A stretch of 64,000 nt of DNA from Prorocentrum cordatum (GCA_963575745.1 CAUYUJ010001399.1:1-64000); one strand, 5' to 3'. Shown: positions 1 to 10,252, counted from the stretch's first letter. Numbers and translations: made by a program. Notes: a model not told the origin generated them from the letters alone.

Positions 1-660
1 TGCTGCACCAAGCCTGTCGCCGCCCAGCTGTCCAGTCAACCCGCGCAGTAAGGATGGACGACTTTCCAAGGTTACCCTTGCGTCGTTCCGCTTCGGCCCA
101 TCCTTGGCCGCTTTCGCTGGCCGCGCCCCGCTCTCAAAGTGTCGACATGGCCTTTCCAGGCCCATGCATCCTTATCGTGCGTCCTTATCCTACGGGTTGA
201 TCGTAACGGAATGTTGTGCTCTGAGCTGTGGCTGAAGAGGATCCCAGCTCAGCGCTCCAGCTTGCCGCGCAAACCCCTTGGTCGAGCGGCTCCCAGCACT
301 GTGGCCGACGGCATGGCTCGCGCGTGCCTGTCCCCTTGACTTGGCCCAAGTGCAGTGTTCCAAGGGGGCCTTGCCTCCGATGATCGAAAGTGTTGCCATC
401 TCTTTCTCGTCGGAAGGGCGGCGGAAGGCGGCGGCAGTGCAACCAGGCCGTGCTCGCCGGCGGAAGCTGGCGGAAGGCCAGCGGAGGCCGGCGGAAGCAA
501 ACGCCAACCTCCCAGGAGATGATATTCGTTTTGGGTCAAGGGTTTCCGGGATCCGCCAGGTGGCCCTGGTGCCAGTTGTGTAGTTGATGATTGCCCTTGC
601 CGCCGCGGGCCCGCACCCCGACCGCGTCTACCCTGTGCCCGCACTCTTCCGCCGTGACGC
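1..660. other. Unassigned GC-rich sequence
   Basis: No gene is recognised here. Frames on both strands are open by composition only. Positions about 410-505 hold short GGCGGAAG-type repeats. The proteins predicted from these frames are Arg/Ala/Pro-rich with no motif. Confidence 0.4.
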
Positions 661-1275
661 GAGCACCATGGGAGGAGGAGGAGGACCAGTGTCAATCCGA
701 AACGCACTAACAATGTTGCAATGTTGCAATAAAACCTCCCTCCAAGTTTCGTCTTCACAGGTCCCTGCAATAATTGATTATCATTAGGGGCAGTTCCCAA
801 TTTGAAGACAACATCATATGAAGATCCAATCATGCCCAAAAACGGTTCCTTGGAATTCAGCGCCGCGAGTCAACGTGACCGCTGTGGCCTGACAATCCTG
901 AATCGTGCTGGGAAACCATGCCGGAGACTACCAGCCAGCGAATCAACGTGACTGTTGCGCCTGGACGGTCCTACACCGTGCCAGAGCTCCATCCCTGGGA
1001 CTTCAGCCATCCGAATCCTTCGAACCACTGCAAACTTTCAGGGCGAACGTGCGCGGCGATCACGCGAGAGCCTCGTTTTGAACCGGGCCGTCCTGCATCC
1101 GTGCAAGCGCGGCAGGCTCTCTGTACGCGTGCGCGCGGCGCCAAGGCGAGGGCCGCGCAGCAAGAAACAACGCCGCGCCCTCCGGCCACGAAGCCGCTGC
1201 AACCTGTGTGGCGAAGGTGCGCGGCGCCGTGGCGAGGGCCCACGCTGAGGAACCAGCCCGCCCTCAATCCACGAA
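660..1275. repeat. Dispersed repeat family, left copy, with three ~81-bp units
   Basis: This stretch resembles 49072-49660 in the same orientation. Shared landmarks occur in the same order: the 'CCTCCCTCCAAG' segment (about 734 versus 49128), a 'TTGAAGAC' block, the 'GTGACTGTTGCG' block (about 947 versus 49268), and then units containing 'GCGCGGCG..AAGGCGAG' at about 1051, 1131 and 1219, spaced 80-87 bp. Further decayed units appear at about 1440-1570 and 1820-1945, after the GGA tracts. The open frame across it (918-1823) is accidental and runs into poly-Glu. Confidence 0.6.
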
Positions 1276-1277
1276 CC

Positions 1278-1435
1278 ATGGAGGAGGAGGAGGAGGAGGA
1301 GGAGGAGGAGGAGGAGGACGAGGAGGAGGAGGAGGAGGAGGAGGAGGGAGGCGGAGGAGGAGGGAAGGAGGAGCAGGAGGAGAGGAGGGGGAGGGGAGGA
1401 GGAGGAGGAGGAGGAGGAGGAGGAGGAGGAACAGG
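1278..1435. repeat. (GGA)n purine tract
   Basis: Near-pure GGA triplet repeat with GGGA interruptions. It translates as poly-Glu, poly-Gly or poly-Arg depending on frame and is not treated as coding. Confidence 0.95.
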
Positions 1436-1573
1436 AGCGATGGGGGAGGAGGTGCACGATTCGAGCAAGGGTGCGCGGCGCGGAGTCCAGGGCCACATCT
1501 TGAGAACGGGCTGCTTTCATCATGCTATGCAGTGGCGGCAGTTTTGTCATGGCGAGTGTGCGCGGCGCGGGGG

Positions 1574-1812
1574 CGAGGAGGAGGAGGAGGAGGAGGCGGA
1601 GAAGGGGGGGGGGGGAGGAGGGGAGGAGGAGGAGGAGAGAGGAGGAGGCGAGGAGGAGGAGGAGGAGGAGGAGGAGGAGGAGGAGGAGGAGGCGGAGGCG
1701 GAGGCGGAGGAGGAGGAGGAGGAGGAGGAGGAGGAGGAGGAGGAGGAGGAGGAGGAGGAGGAGGAGGAGGGGGACGAGTGGGAACGAGGAGGAGGAGGAG
1801 GAGGAGGAGGAG
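1574..1812. repeat. (GGA)n purine tract
   Basis: Second GGA/GGAGGC tract, separated from the first by about 140 bp of degenerate dispersed-repeat sequence. All purine on the plus strand over more than 200 bp. Confidence 0.95.
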
Positions 1813-2790
1813 CCACACTATGAGCACGACCCGTCCGCCATCCGCGCAGCTGTTGCAGACTTCTCGGGCGAGCGTGAGCGCTAAGAAGAGAGCAATATTT
1901 CTGAGACGGCCCGCCCTCCATCCGTGAAGCTGCTGCAACTTGCAAGCTTCAGGATTTTCTATGGTAGGGAAGGCTCAGGCGAAACGCATGGCCAGCCCTG
2001 CCGATACGTCTGGGTGCGCGACAGGGAGGAGGATGACGAGGAGGCGGAGGGGGAGGAGAAGGATGAGCAGGGAGACTTGGGAAGAAGAGTAGGAATAATA
2101 CATAGAAATTGTGGCGCAAGCTTAGCTCGCCGGTGAACAGGCTGGCTTGTATCGCCCCCCCCGCCCGCGCTCCGCTCCTGCGAGAAGCCCCGCAGTCTTT
2201 GCTCTCCGATGGCGGTGCCAGCGTTCGATGAGTCTTGGCGCCAAGACCCGATATTGGCAGGTGGCGTGGCGCCACCGGTCGGAGTCAATTTTCAACGTTA
2301 CGTGCCACCGACCTTCGGCGTCATCGTGCACGAGCCAATGTACTCTCGCAAGGTTGGCATCGTGAGGGCCCGCACACCACCTCCCGAGAACTTGCACGGC
2401 CTGCAGCGCGTGGCGGGGGCGTCCGCGAGGCCGGTCGCTGCGCACGGCCCCGTCGGCGCAGAGCTGGACGGCCCGGAGTTTGTGGTGGGATCGCCCGCGA
2501 CGCGGGTTCCTTCGCGAGGCCCTGACAGTGCTCGTGCAACTTTGCCTGGGGCAGACCTGGACGGGTCCGAGACCTTAGGAGGCGCGATCGGGGTGGCGTT
2601 GAAGGTCTTGCGCCGCAATTTGGGAGGCAAGTCCTCGTCTTAGAATTTCTCTGAGATCAAGGAGGCCACGCCAGTTGCGCTGGCCTCGCCACCACGGGCC
2701 GGGCTCAGATTCAGAGCTCGGTCATATGTCGAGGCGCTTGCACAGCAATGCCAGTTCTGCAAGAGAGCCAGTAGTGCGTAGCTGATGTTA
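1813..2790. other. Mostly unassigned; weak 144-aa frame at 2209-2643
   Basis: After a decayed dispersed-repeat unit (1820-1945) and a short GGA run (2020-2070), the sequence becomes less repetitive. A plus-strand frame of 144 codons (2209-2643) begins MAVPAFDESW and has mixed composition, but it shows no recognisable domain. An equally long frame overlaps it on the minus strand. Either could be chance in GC-rich DNA. No function is proposed. Confidence 0.2.
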
Positions 2791-2791
2791 T

Positions 2792-3757
2792 TAATCGCTT
2801 CGCTCATTCCGCCGGCCCGCATTGTGCCATCGCAGGCGTTTGCTTGCGCGTTCGTGGCCTCTTGGAGCCTCGTTGGGGCCGTTTGGGGCCTCTTGGCGCC
2901 TCTTTTTAGGCCTCTTGGAGAACTCGGGAGGCCTCCAGGGGGCCTCCTGAGCTCTCGTGACGGTCTCTTGGGGGGCTTTCGGCGGGCTCTTGGCAGTATT
3001 TGTTGGTCCTCTTGGGGCCTGGGGCCTGACGTTGTTGGTCCTCTTGGGGCCTCACTGGAGCTTATTGGGTGTCTTGGGGGTGTCTTGGAGAGTCTCTTGG
3101 GGCCTCTTTCGGGGTCCTGGGCGCCTTCTGGGGCGGAGGCCTCGATTTTTCAATTCTCGGTTCCCTTCTTGAGCCCCTCTTGGGCCCGTCTTGGGGCCTC
3201 TTGGTCCGCCTTGGGCAGCACTTGGGCCGTCTGGGGGGCGCTCTTGGGCCGCTCCGGGGCCGTCTTGGGAGCCTCGTGGGCCGTCTTGGAGCAGTCTTGA
3301 AGGCCTCTTGGGCCCTCTTGGAGCGTCCGGAAGCGAAAAGGCCAGAACGCAAACAAACATAGAAAAAAACAATGTAAATCAAAGATTTTGGCAACTTGGG
3401 GCCGTCTTCGGAGGCCTCTTGGAAGGCCCTTGGAGCGTCTTGGAGGCCTCTTGGGCTGTCTTGGGGCCATCTTGGGCGTCTTCGGGCGATCTTTGGCCGT
3501 CTCGGGCCTCTCTTGGACCGTCCAGAAAGCTTCTCGGGGCCCTCTTGGACCGATCTGGAGCCCTCTTGGACTCCGAAACAGAACTCCGGCATCTCTGACC
3601 CGACCTTGCCGGGGACTTGCCGTGGACTTGCCGGGACCTTGCCGGGGTACTTTTCGTCCGGGGACCCCCAGGGGCCGCCCCGCGCGCGCGAACTAGAAAT
3701 ACTGTTAACCAGGTACCGGAGATCTTAGCACGCCCTGGCCCGTTGGGCCGGCGAATT
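2792..3757 (+). repeat. CTTGGGGCC array, module 1 with conserved ends
   Basis: The core is a degenerate tandem array of about 10-15 bp units built on CTTGGGGCC and CTTGGGAGC. It starts with a 28-nt head (2792-2819) identical to 4041-4068. It ends with a ~118-bp tail (3640-3757) that is highly similar to 4324-4443. Two AT-richer spacers interrupt the core at about 3124-3170 and 3330-3400. All three plus frames stay open over long stretches (SWGPLG-type protein repeats), which reflects the lack of T-A in the unit and not selection for protein. Confidence 0.85.
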
Positions 3758-4040
3758 CTTCATGCCCCAATGGAGAACATGTTGCCGCTGTTCAAGAGCC
3801 ATCCGCACTCGAGGAGGAGGAGGGAATCGCTCTGACAGCAGGTGTGTAGAGAAAGGTTTCAGGAACAACGATAGGGGGAGATGGGCATAGGGGCGGATGC
3901 ATCGACCCCCAATCGCCCATCGATCGCCGATAGCAGTCTGATAGCCTCAACCCGCCCAGGAACTTACAGATTCACGAACGGGGGCCCATCGCCGATCAAT
4001 CGGCGATGCATCGCCGATTCCGGGTCGAGCTCGAAATTAT
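3758..4040. other. Unique spacer between array modules
   Basis: Contains several 'ATCGCCGAT/ATCGGCGAT' short motifs at 3905-4020 that are partly palindromic. No gene seen. Confidence 0.4.
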
Positions 4041-4443
4041 TTAATCGCTTCGCTCATTCCGCCGGCCCTGGAGCGCTATTTGGGGCCGTCTTGGGGGCCT
4101 CTTGGGGGCTTCTTGGGAGCGTCTTGGGGCTCCTTGGCGGCGTCTTGGGCTCCCCTGGGGTCTCTTAGGGGGCTCTTGTGGTCCCCTTGGGGCGGGAGGG
4201 GGGTTAGTCGATTGCAGCCATCCGGGATGGCTGCAATCGACTACCCTCGGAGGCCACGATCCTCGTGAGGCGTGGCGAACAATTGCCTCCCCCCTGGGGA
4301 TCGCCCTGGACCCGGCCGGGGATCGGCCGGGGTACTTTTCGTCCGAGGGCCCCCAGGGGCCGCCCTGTGCGCGCGAACTAGAAATATTCTTAAGTAGTTA
4401 TCGGAGATCTAGGCACGCCTCTGGCCCGTTGGGCCGGCGAATT
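4041..4443 (+). repeat. CTTGGGGCC array, module 2 with the same ends and a foldback
   Basis: A shorter copy of the module at 2792-3757: the same 28-nt head, a ~130-bp CTTGGGGCC core, then the same tail at 4324-4443. Between core and tail lies a perfect foldback. Arms of 19 nt at 4205-4223 and 4225-4243 are separated by one base. Confidence 0.85.
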
Positions 4444-4750
4444 TTTGGGATGTGGTCCTTAAGTGCGATGGGAGCAACATAACCCCACGCGTATCGCAAA
4501 TCTATTTGTCTCCAGCAGCAGAGGGCAATAGCCCACCCCGATCAGAACCGCCCCGACACGCGAAGCCGTTTCGCAAACGCACCCGCAGAAGGCATCGACC
4601 GGGGCAGGGCTTTCAGTACATGCCCAGGGCCGTTCAGTAAACGCCACTTGTCCGGTCCAGGTGGTTTTTCTTCCCTTTAAACAGATTTGTCTCGCACCGG
4701 GTAGGGAATCCCCCTAACGTAATAATCATCATCAGTACTGCCACTAGCGC

Positions 4751-4796
4751 CATCGTGCATCCTCACCACCAGCACCAACATCATCACCATCATCAC

Positions 4797-4840
<44 letters not shown>

Positions 4841-5102
4841 CCATCACCATCACCATCACCATCACCATCACCATCACCATGACCATCATCATCATCACCA
4901 TCACCATCATCATCATCGCCATCGCCATCGCCATCGTCATCGCCATCGTCATCATCATCCTCATCATCATCAGCATCATCATCATCAGCATCACCATCAT
5001 AATCATCATCAGCACCAGCATCAGCATCAGCATCAGCACCAGCATCAACATCACCACCATCATCAACATCAACAACATCATCATCATCACCATCATGGTC
5101 AC

Positions 5103-5137
<35 letters not shown>

Positions 5138-5190
5138 ACATCACCATCGCCATCACCATCACCATCACCATCACCATCACCACTAACCAC
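4751..5190. repeat. (CAT/CAC)n array
   Basis: About 440 bp of CATCAT and CATCAC triplets with CAG/CGT variants. The poly-His, poly-Met and poly-Asp frames it creates on both strands are artefacts. Confidence 0.97.
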
Positions 5191-5214
5191 CATCATCAGA
5201 AAGAGCGTGTTCTG

Positions 5215-5396
5215 CCGCTGCTTGCAGAAAACCGGGGGGGGTCGTTGGGGGGTTCAAGCCAGTCCCCACCCCACCCTCGAAAACCGGGGGCGGTCACTGG
5301 GGGTTCCAACCGCCACCCCCGTCCATCATGAAAAGGGGGGGGGTCACTACTGGTTCGAACCCCCCCCGTCCTCGCCGCCGGCAAACGACTTCCTTC
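5215..5396. repeat. G-rich ~55-bp tandem repeat (3 copies)
   Basis: Three degenerate units of the form 'GAAAACCGGGGG..GGTCACT..GGTTC.AAC'. The last unit plus 'CGCCGGCAAACGA' reappears reverse-complemented at about 8495-8650. It lies next to the GGGACAGTGG minisatellite. Confidence 0.75.
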
Positions 5397-5399
5397 CCT

Positions 5400-5600
5400 G
5401 CCCCTTTCTGGATGGGGGACTGGAAGGGACAGTGGTTGGGACTGTGGTGGGGATGGTTGTGGGGAGAGCGAACAGTGGGACAGTGGCGGGGTTAGTGGGG
5501 GCAGTGGGGAGAGTGGGACCTTGGTGGGGACAGTGGTGGAGACAGTGGGGCAGTGTCACGGTGGTGGGGGCACTGGTGGGGACTGGGGACAGTGGTGGGC
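5400..5600 (+). repeat. GGGACAGTGG minisatellite (short array)
   Basis: Degenerate units of GGGACAGTGG(TG/CG)GGG, the same unit and strand as the array at 7524-8500. Confidence 0.9.
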
Positions 5601-5622
5601 TCCGTAGCCATTTTGGCTCAAA
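5601..5622 (+). other. Spliced-leader (DinoSL) relic, near perfect
   Basis: TCCGTAGCCATTTTGGCTCA followed by AA matches the 22-nt dinoflagellate spliced leader at 21 of 22 positions; only the last base differs. The leader is normally added to mRNAs by trans-splicing, so a genomic copy outside SL genes marks a reverse-transcribed, reinserted mRNA. No splice donor GT follows, so this is not an SL RNA gene. Confidence 0.85.
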
Positions 5623-6000
5623 TCGCTCCCCAGCGAGCGAAAGCCGTATCGCTCAAGCGTTCGCGATGGCGCAAGGGGCCGCCGCTGGTGCTGTCTTCAG
5701 CGCGGGGGGCTGCCCGAGTTCGTGGCGGCCCAGCTCGACAAGGTCAGCCGAGATCGACCCTCTCGGGCCGTCTTCTGCTCGCCGCGCCGCTCGTCGCAGG
5801 GGCCGGGCCGCCCTTGAGGCGGCCCTCCGCGCTCGTGCCTGCGCGGGGCGGGCCGGGCGCCCGGCAGGACGAGGGAGCTGGCGGCCAGGCGCGCGCCGCG
5901 GCCCCTGTCGTGCGGCCAGCCTGTCCCTGGGGAAGCCCGCAGGAGGAGGCCTGCTAAAACGACGCGAAGATCGGGACAAAATCGGATCGGGATAACTCTT
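5623..6000 (+). pseudogene. Possible retrocopy of a trans-spliced mRNA
   Basis: The sequence directly downstream of the spliced-leader relic would be the 5' end of the reinserted transcript. A frame from ATG at 5665 reads MAQGAAAGAV and continues in Arg/Ala-rich sequence to a stop near 5994. A second frame runs in parallel to 5957. Neither shows a recognisable domain. Calling this a retrocopy rests on the relic alone; the parent gene is unknown. Confidence 0.3.
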
Positions 6001-6048
6001 TATCTATGAGAATCAGCGGGTTTGGAGGATGTATTGGGCGCCGCGCGG

Positions 6049-6100
6049 CCGCTCTAGAGCGTTCCGGAACGCTCTGAGAGCGCTCCGGAACGCTCTGGAG
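6049..6100. repeat. Two adjacent palindromes
   Basis: GAGCGTTCCGGAACGCTC at 6057-6074 is a perfect 18-nt palindrome. A nearly identical copy follows at 6078-6095 with one asymmetric position. Confidence 0.8.
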
Positions 6101-6171
6101 CGATTTATCCCGATCCTAGCCCTGTTTTACCTGCGGCGTGGCACGCTGCCCGCGTTGCAGCCGACGGCTCT

Positions 6172-6858
6172 GTGAGCGCCTCGCCGGGAGAGCTCGCTTG
6201 GGCAGCAGCGGGGCCCAGGCCGGGACGTCACGCAGCTGCTGCTGGTCCTGCCGTCGGGGGATCCTCCATGCGGGCCGATGCCGTCGCCTTCGTGCCGCTG
6301 GGGGCTGGGGCTGGAGATGGATCTGCCGTGGTTCCGCCCGCCCCCGCCGCCGCCGCTGGCGGGATGACACGGTGCACATGCGGGGCGGTCGTCTTCCCCG
6401 GTGCCGTTGCGCGCTCGTCGCGGGACGTCGCCACCGACCCGATCTGCGTTTCGGAGGTTGGTGCGGTGGAGTCGGACCTCCTCGGCCATCCACCTGCTCG
6501 GGCGTCTGCCGCTGTGGCTCCCGCGCGTGGACGCGACGATGAGGGTGATGGTTCAGGCGCCGCGGCTTCTGCGCCCCTGCGGGGGGGGACTGCCCGCGGC
6601 GCTGTGCAGCCGCCGCTTGCAGCCGGTGCGTGGGAGCCCGTGGGCTTGCCAGCGGACCCCGGTGAGGGTCTCCTCCTCGCCAACGGTGCTGCCTTTTCAT
6701 CGGGTCTGCTTTTCTCATCGTCCTCTTCTGCTGCTGGGATGCGGCTGACGTCGTCGACTGGCGTGGTGGGATTCCCATCGTTTCGTTTCGTTGCCTATAA
6801 TTCGGAGGACGGTGACGATCCGCTGAACGAGTATGACGGCAGCGGTTTCGGCATGTAA
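6172..6858 (+). CDS. Hypothetical Ala/Gly-rich protein (228 aa), doubtful
   Basis: The open frame begins MSASPGELAW and ends with a less biased tail reading VAYNSEDGDDPLNEYDGSGF. It is low-complexity Ala/Pro/Gly over most of its length, with one CTCG cysteine pair near residue 70. No domain, signal peptide or membrane segment is evident. A 220-codon Arg/Pro-rich frame lies opposite on the minus strand, as expected in GC-rich DNA. The T/G-rich sequence that follows (6860-7500) resembles the base bias of dinoflagellate 3' UTRs. That is the only reason to keep this call over a chance ORF. Confidence 0.25.
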   Translation: MSASPGELAWAAAGPRPGRHAAAAGPAVGGSSMRADAVAFVPLGAGAGDGSAVVPPAPAAAAGGMTRCTCGAVVFPGAVARSSRDVATDPICVSEVGAVESDLLGHPPARASAAVAPARGRDDEGDGSGAAASAPLRGGTARGAVQPPLAAGAWEPVGLPADPGEGLLLANGAAFSSGLLFSSSSSAAGMRLTSSTGVVGFPSFRFVAYNSEDGDDPLNEYDGSGFGM

Positions 6859-7515
6859 TGTTCTATATCGGGCTATCATTTTTGTTATTCAGGTATGGTT
6901 GGATATGCATGATGATTCTGGCGTTGGGCTCACGGCACTCTGCGTTTGTTGTGGCATCTGTTTTTTCTCGTGTGGGGTTTGGACTTCCTGGTGCAACTCG
7001 CTCGTATTGTATGTGGCACCGCGGGCCGGCGAGATCGAACAACGCTTTTGGGCGGTGTGTTCGGCACCTTGAATTACATATTGTTTGTCCCTGCTTTCTC
7101 GTGTTTCAGCGTTTATGCGAGTGGTTAGCGAATGCGCATCCTGCTAGTGGATATGTCCAATTCTTGGTTTTCGTCCGCCTCAGAATTCTGAGTCGTGGGT
7201 TTCTGCTATGTGTTGCAGTGCGTCTTTGGCAATGCATGTGTTTCGATCGGGGTTTTCTGGTGTTGGCGATTATCATTGCATGTGGCTGCCGCGAAGGTCA
7301 AGTCGTTCTGCACCTCGTGTGGTCGTGCTTTATGTCAATTATCAGTTGTTGGAGTTTTGGTGGCAAGTTCTTCAGGAACCTCCTGGGCAGGCGTACTCCT
7401 GTTCCTGGCGCCACGCTGCGCTGTTAATGTGGGTCCTGGTCTATTTCACCTCGGTGCTGTTCGTCGCGGCCTTCATGTGCAGTGCACTCTTCTGGGGCCT
7501 GGGCGTTACTGTCAA
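6859..7515. other. T/G-rich unassigned sequence
   Basis: The composition changes to T/G-rich with short hydrophobic frames in all three plus phases. No conserved motif. It could be untranslated sequence of the preceding frame or simply intergenic. Confidence 0.35.
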
Positions 7516-7523
7516 AAAAAACA

Positions 7524-8500
7524 GTGGTGGGAACAGTGAGGACAGTGGGACAGTGGTGGGAACAGCAGGAATTGGGGCATTGGTGGGGACGGCGGCGGTG
7601 GGGACAACGGTGAGGGGACAGTGGGACAGTGGTGGGGACAGCGGGGCAGTGGGGACAGTGGGGCAGTGGTGGGGACGGTGGTGGTGGGGACAGTGGTCAG
7701 GGGACTGAGACAGTGGCGGGGGCAGTGGGGATAGCGGGACAGTGGTGGGGAGAGCAGCGGGGACAGTGGGGACAGCAGGGAGGGTAGGACCCTGGTGGGG
7801 ACAGTGGTGGGGACAGTGGAGACAGTGGGACAGTGGCGGGGACAGTGGTGGTGGGGACGGCGGCGAGGGGACTGGGACAGTGGGACAGCGGGGAACAGTC
7901 TGGACAGTGAGACAGTGGTGGGGACAGTGGAGACAGTGGGGCGGTTGTGGGGCGGCGGGGGGGCAGTTGCGAGGGGACAGTGGGGCAGCGTTTGGGACAG
8001 TGGGGGCAGTGGGACCGTAGTGGGGGCGGCGGTGGTGTGGACAGTGGCGAGGGGACAATAGGACAGTGGCGGGGACAGTGCGACGGTGGTGGGGGCGGTG
8101 GCGGTGGGGACTGGCGAGGGCTGTGGTGGGGGCTCTGGTGGGACAGTGGGAGAGTGGCACAGTGGGGACAGTGGTAGGGACAGTGGGGGCACTGGGACCG
8201 TGGTGGGGACAGTGGGGACAGTGCGACAGTGGTGGGGGAACTGGTGGGGACATGCAGTGGGACTGGTGGGAACCGTGGGGACACTGGGACAATGGCTAGG
8301 GGACAGTGTGAAAGTGGTGGGGACGGCGGTGGTGGGGACAGTTGTGAGGGGACAGTGGGACAGTGGTGGGGACAGTGGGGGCAGTGCGACAGTGGTGTGG
8401 ACGATGTTGGTTGTGGTTTTGGGGACAGTGGTGAGGGCGGTGGTGAGGACGGTGGTGGGACACTGGGACAGTGGTACAGTGGGGTCAGTGGTGGTGGTGA
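7524..8500 (+). repeat. GGGACAGTGG minisatellite (long array, ~1 kb)
   Basis: Dozens of degenerate units of GGGACAGTGGTGG/GGGGACAGTGGGACAGTGG. Long open frames on both strands (for example the Pro/Cys/His-rich minus frame 7512-8705) are by-products of a unit without stop codons. Confidence 0.95.
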
Positions 8501-8700
8501 CCCGGGAATCGTTTGCCGGCGGCGAGTGGGGGTGGGGGGGGGGGCGGCAGAAGGGGGTGTTCGAACCAGTGGTGGCCCCCCTCTGGTTTTCTGGCGGCGG
8601 GGGGGAGGTGCCGGGGGGGGTGGTTCGAGCAGGGGGGCGGGGGGGATTTCCGGAGGGGGGGGCCCCCGGGCTCCGGAGGAAGAGGGTGGGAATTTTCCAC
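8495..8700. repeat. G-rich flank, inverted relative to 5215-5396
   Basis: Contains 'TCGTTTGCCGGCGGCGAG' and 'GTTCGAACCAGTGGTGGCC', the reverse complement of the corresponding segments at 5340-5395. It joins the GGGACAGTGG array to a CAT array, as the first copy does. Confidence 0.75.
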
Positions 8701-8724
8701 AGCAAGGTGGCGGTGGATCACGTT

Positions 8725-9145
8725 CTGTTCATCTTCATCATGATCATCATCCTCTTCATCATCATTTTCATAAACATCTTCACCCGCATCGTCATCGCCA
8801 GCATCACCATCCGCATCCTCATCACCATCCGCATTTTCAGTATCAGCGCCATCGTCATCATCGTCAACATCAGCATCCACATCATCACCATCACCAGCAT
8901 CATCATCTCGATCACCCCCATCATCGTCAGCACCATCATCATCACCAGCCTGATCATTATTATCACCACCCGCACCATCAACATCAATACCAATATCATC
9001 ATCATCAGCATCATCATCATCATTGACATCATCATCACCATCATCCCAAGCAATACAATCATCATCACCATCATCATCATCATTACCTTTATCATCATCA
9101 TCATCATCCTGATCTGCATCATCATCAACATCAACATCAACTCCA
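8725..9145. repeat. (CATC)n array
   Basis: CATCATC/CACCATC degenerate triplet array of about 420 bp. Amino-acid frames are artefacts. Confidence 0.95.
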
Positions 9146-9465
9146 ATGTTCGGTGGGGGCGTCCCACAATAGTTTCACGCTTGTGCCACAACGGTGATAA
9201 GCTGCTGACCATCGTTGGCCTGTTGTTTCCATGGGCATGTGTGTAGTGCCACCACAAGCATGTTCTTTTCTGGTGCTTGTGGGCCACACCAGCCTGCGGA
9301 CGTCGGGCATTATCCGTAAGGGCTTCGCCCCCTGCCGCCGGCCCCCTCCCTCGGAGAATGGGCCATGGAAGAGCTAAGTCATGAGGTCTTGGCGCTGTCG
9401 TGAAGCAGTATCGAAACTTCATGCGAAGCCGATTCGCAATCAGCAAAACCAACTGATCACAAGAG
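9146..9465. other. Unassigned unique sequence
   Basis: Non-repetitive stretch between two arrays; only short frames are present and nothing is recognisable. Confidence 0.4.
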
Positions 9466-10252
9466 GGGTTACCACACCTGGCGATTGGTAAGACGTGTAT
9501 GGTTTACGGGCTTGGTTACCACACCTTGCGATTAAAGGGCCGAGGGAGTTCTCGCAGTTTGGGTTACCACGCCTTGCGATGGATGTGCGTGAAGGGTGGC
9601 ACCGAATTTCAGAAATGTGGCAAATCCCTGTGTTTTTGGACCCTGACCCCGCGGATCTGCGTGAGGGGTGGCACCGAATTTCAGAAATGTGGCAAATCCC
9701 ATGTGTTTTTGGACCCTGACCCCGCGGATCTGCGTGAGGGGTGGCACCGAATTTCAGAAATGTGGCAAATCCCTGTGTTTTTGGACCCTGACCCCGCGGA
9801 TCTGCGTGAGGGGTGGCACCGAATTTCAGAAATGTGGCAAATCCCATGTGTTTTTGGACCCTGACCCCGCGGATCTGCGTGAGGGGTGGCACCGAATTTC
9901 AGAAATGTGGCAAATCCCTTGTGTTTTTGGACCCTGACCCCGCGGATCTGCGTGAGGGGTGGCACCGAATTTCAGAAATGTGGCAAATCCCATGTGTTTT
10001 TGGACCCTGACCCCGCGGATCTGCGTGAGGGGTGGCACCGAATTTCAGAAATGTGGCAAATCCCATGTGTTTTTGGACCCTGACCCCGCGGATCTGCGTG
10101 AGGGGTGGCACCGAATTTCAGAAATGTGGCAAATCCTATGTGTTTTTGGACCCTGACCCCGCGGATCTGCGTGAGGGGTGGCACCGAATTTCAGAAATGT
10201 GGCAAATCCCATGTGTTTTTGGACCCTGACCCCGCGGATCTGCGTGAGGGGT
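9466..10252 (+). repeat. 73-bp tandem array (9 copies) with leader repeats
   Basis: Nine near-identical units are marked by GCACCGAATTTCAGAAATG at 9599, 9671, 9744, 9816, 9889, 9962, 10035, 10108 and 10181, with spacings of 72-73 bp. They are preceded by three copies of GGTTACCAC(A/G)CCT(T/G)GCGAT at 9466, 9511 and 9563. The unit length is not a multiple of three, so protein frames drift. There are no variable spacers, so this is not a CRISPR array. Confidence 0.97.

Noticed and set aside
1038-1945. Poly-Glu and poly-Ser/Pro ORFs
   Set aside because: Translation of GGA/TCC microsatellites.
2785-3598. SWGPLG-repeat proteins (collagen- or antifreeze-like)
   Set aside because: The same array gives open frames in all plus phases, and unit lengths are not multiples of three.
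4755-5186. Poly-His protein
   Set aside because: Pure CAT/CAC repeat; poly-Met and poly-Asp frames overlap it on the other phases and strand.
5355-5400. GGTTCGAAC resembling a tRNA T-loop/B box
   Set aside because: No D-arm, anticodon arm or acceptor stem can be formed around it. It is part of a G-rich tandem repeat.
7512-8705. 397-codon Pro/His/Cys-rich minus-strand ORF
   Set aside because: It is the reverse complement of the GGGACAGTGG minisatellite and continues through its flank; no domain.
9580-10252. Possible CRISPR-like array
   Set aside because: The 73-bp units are contiguous with no variable spacers, and the rest of the window is eukaryotic.
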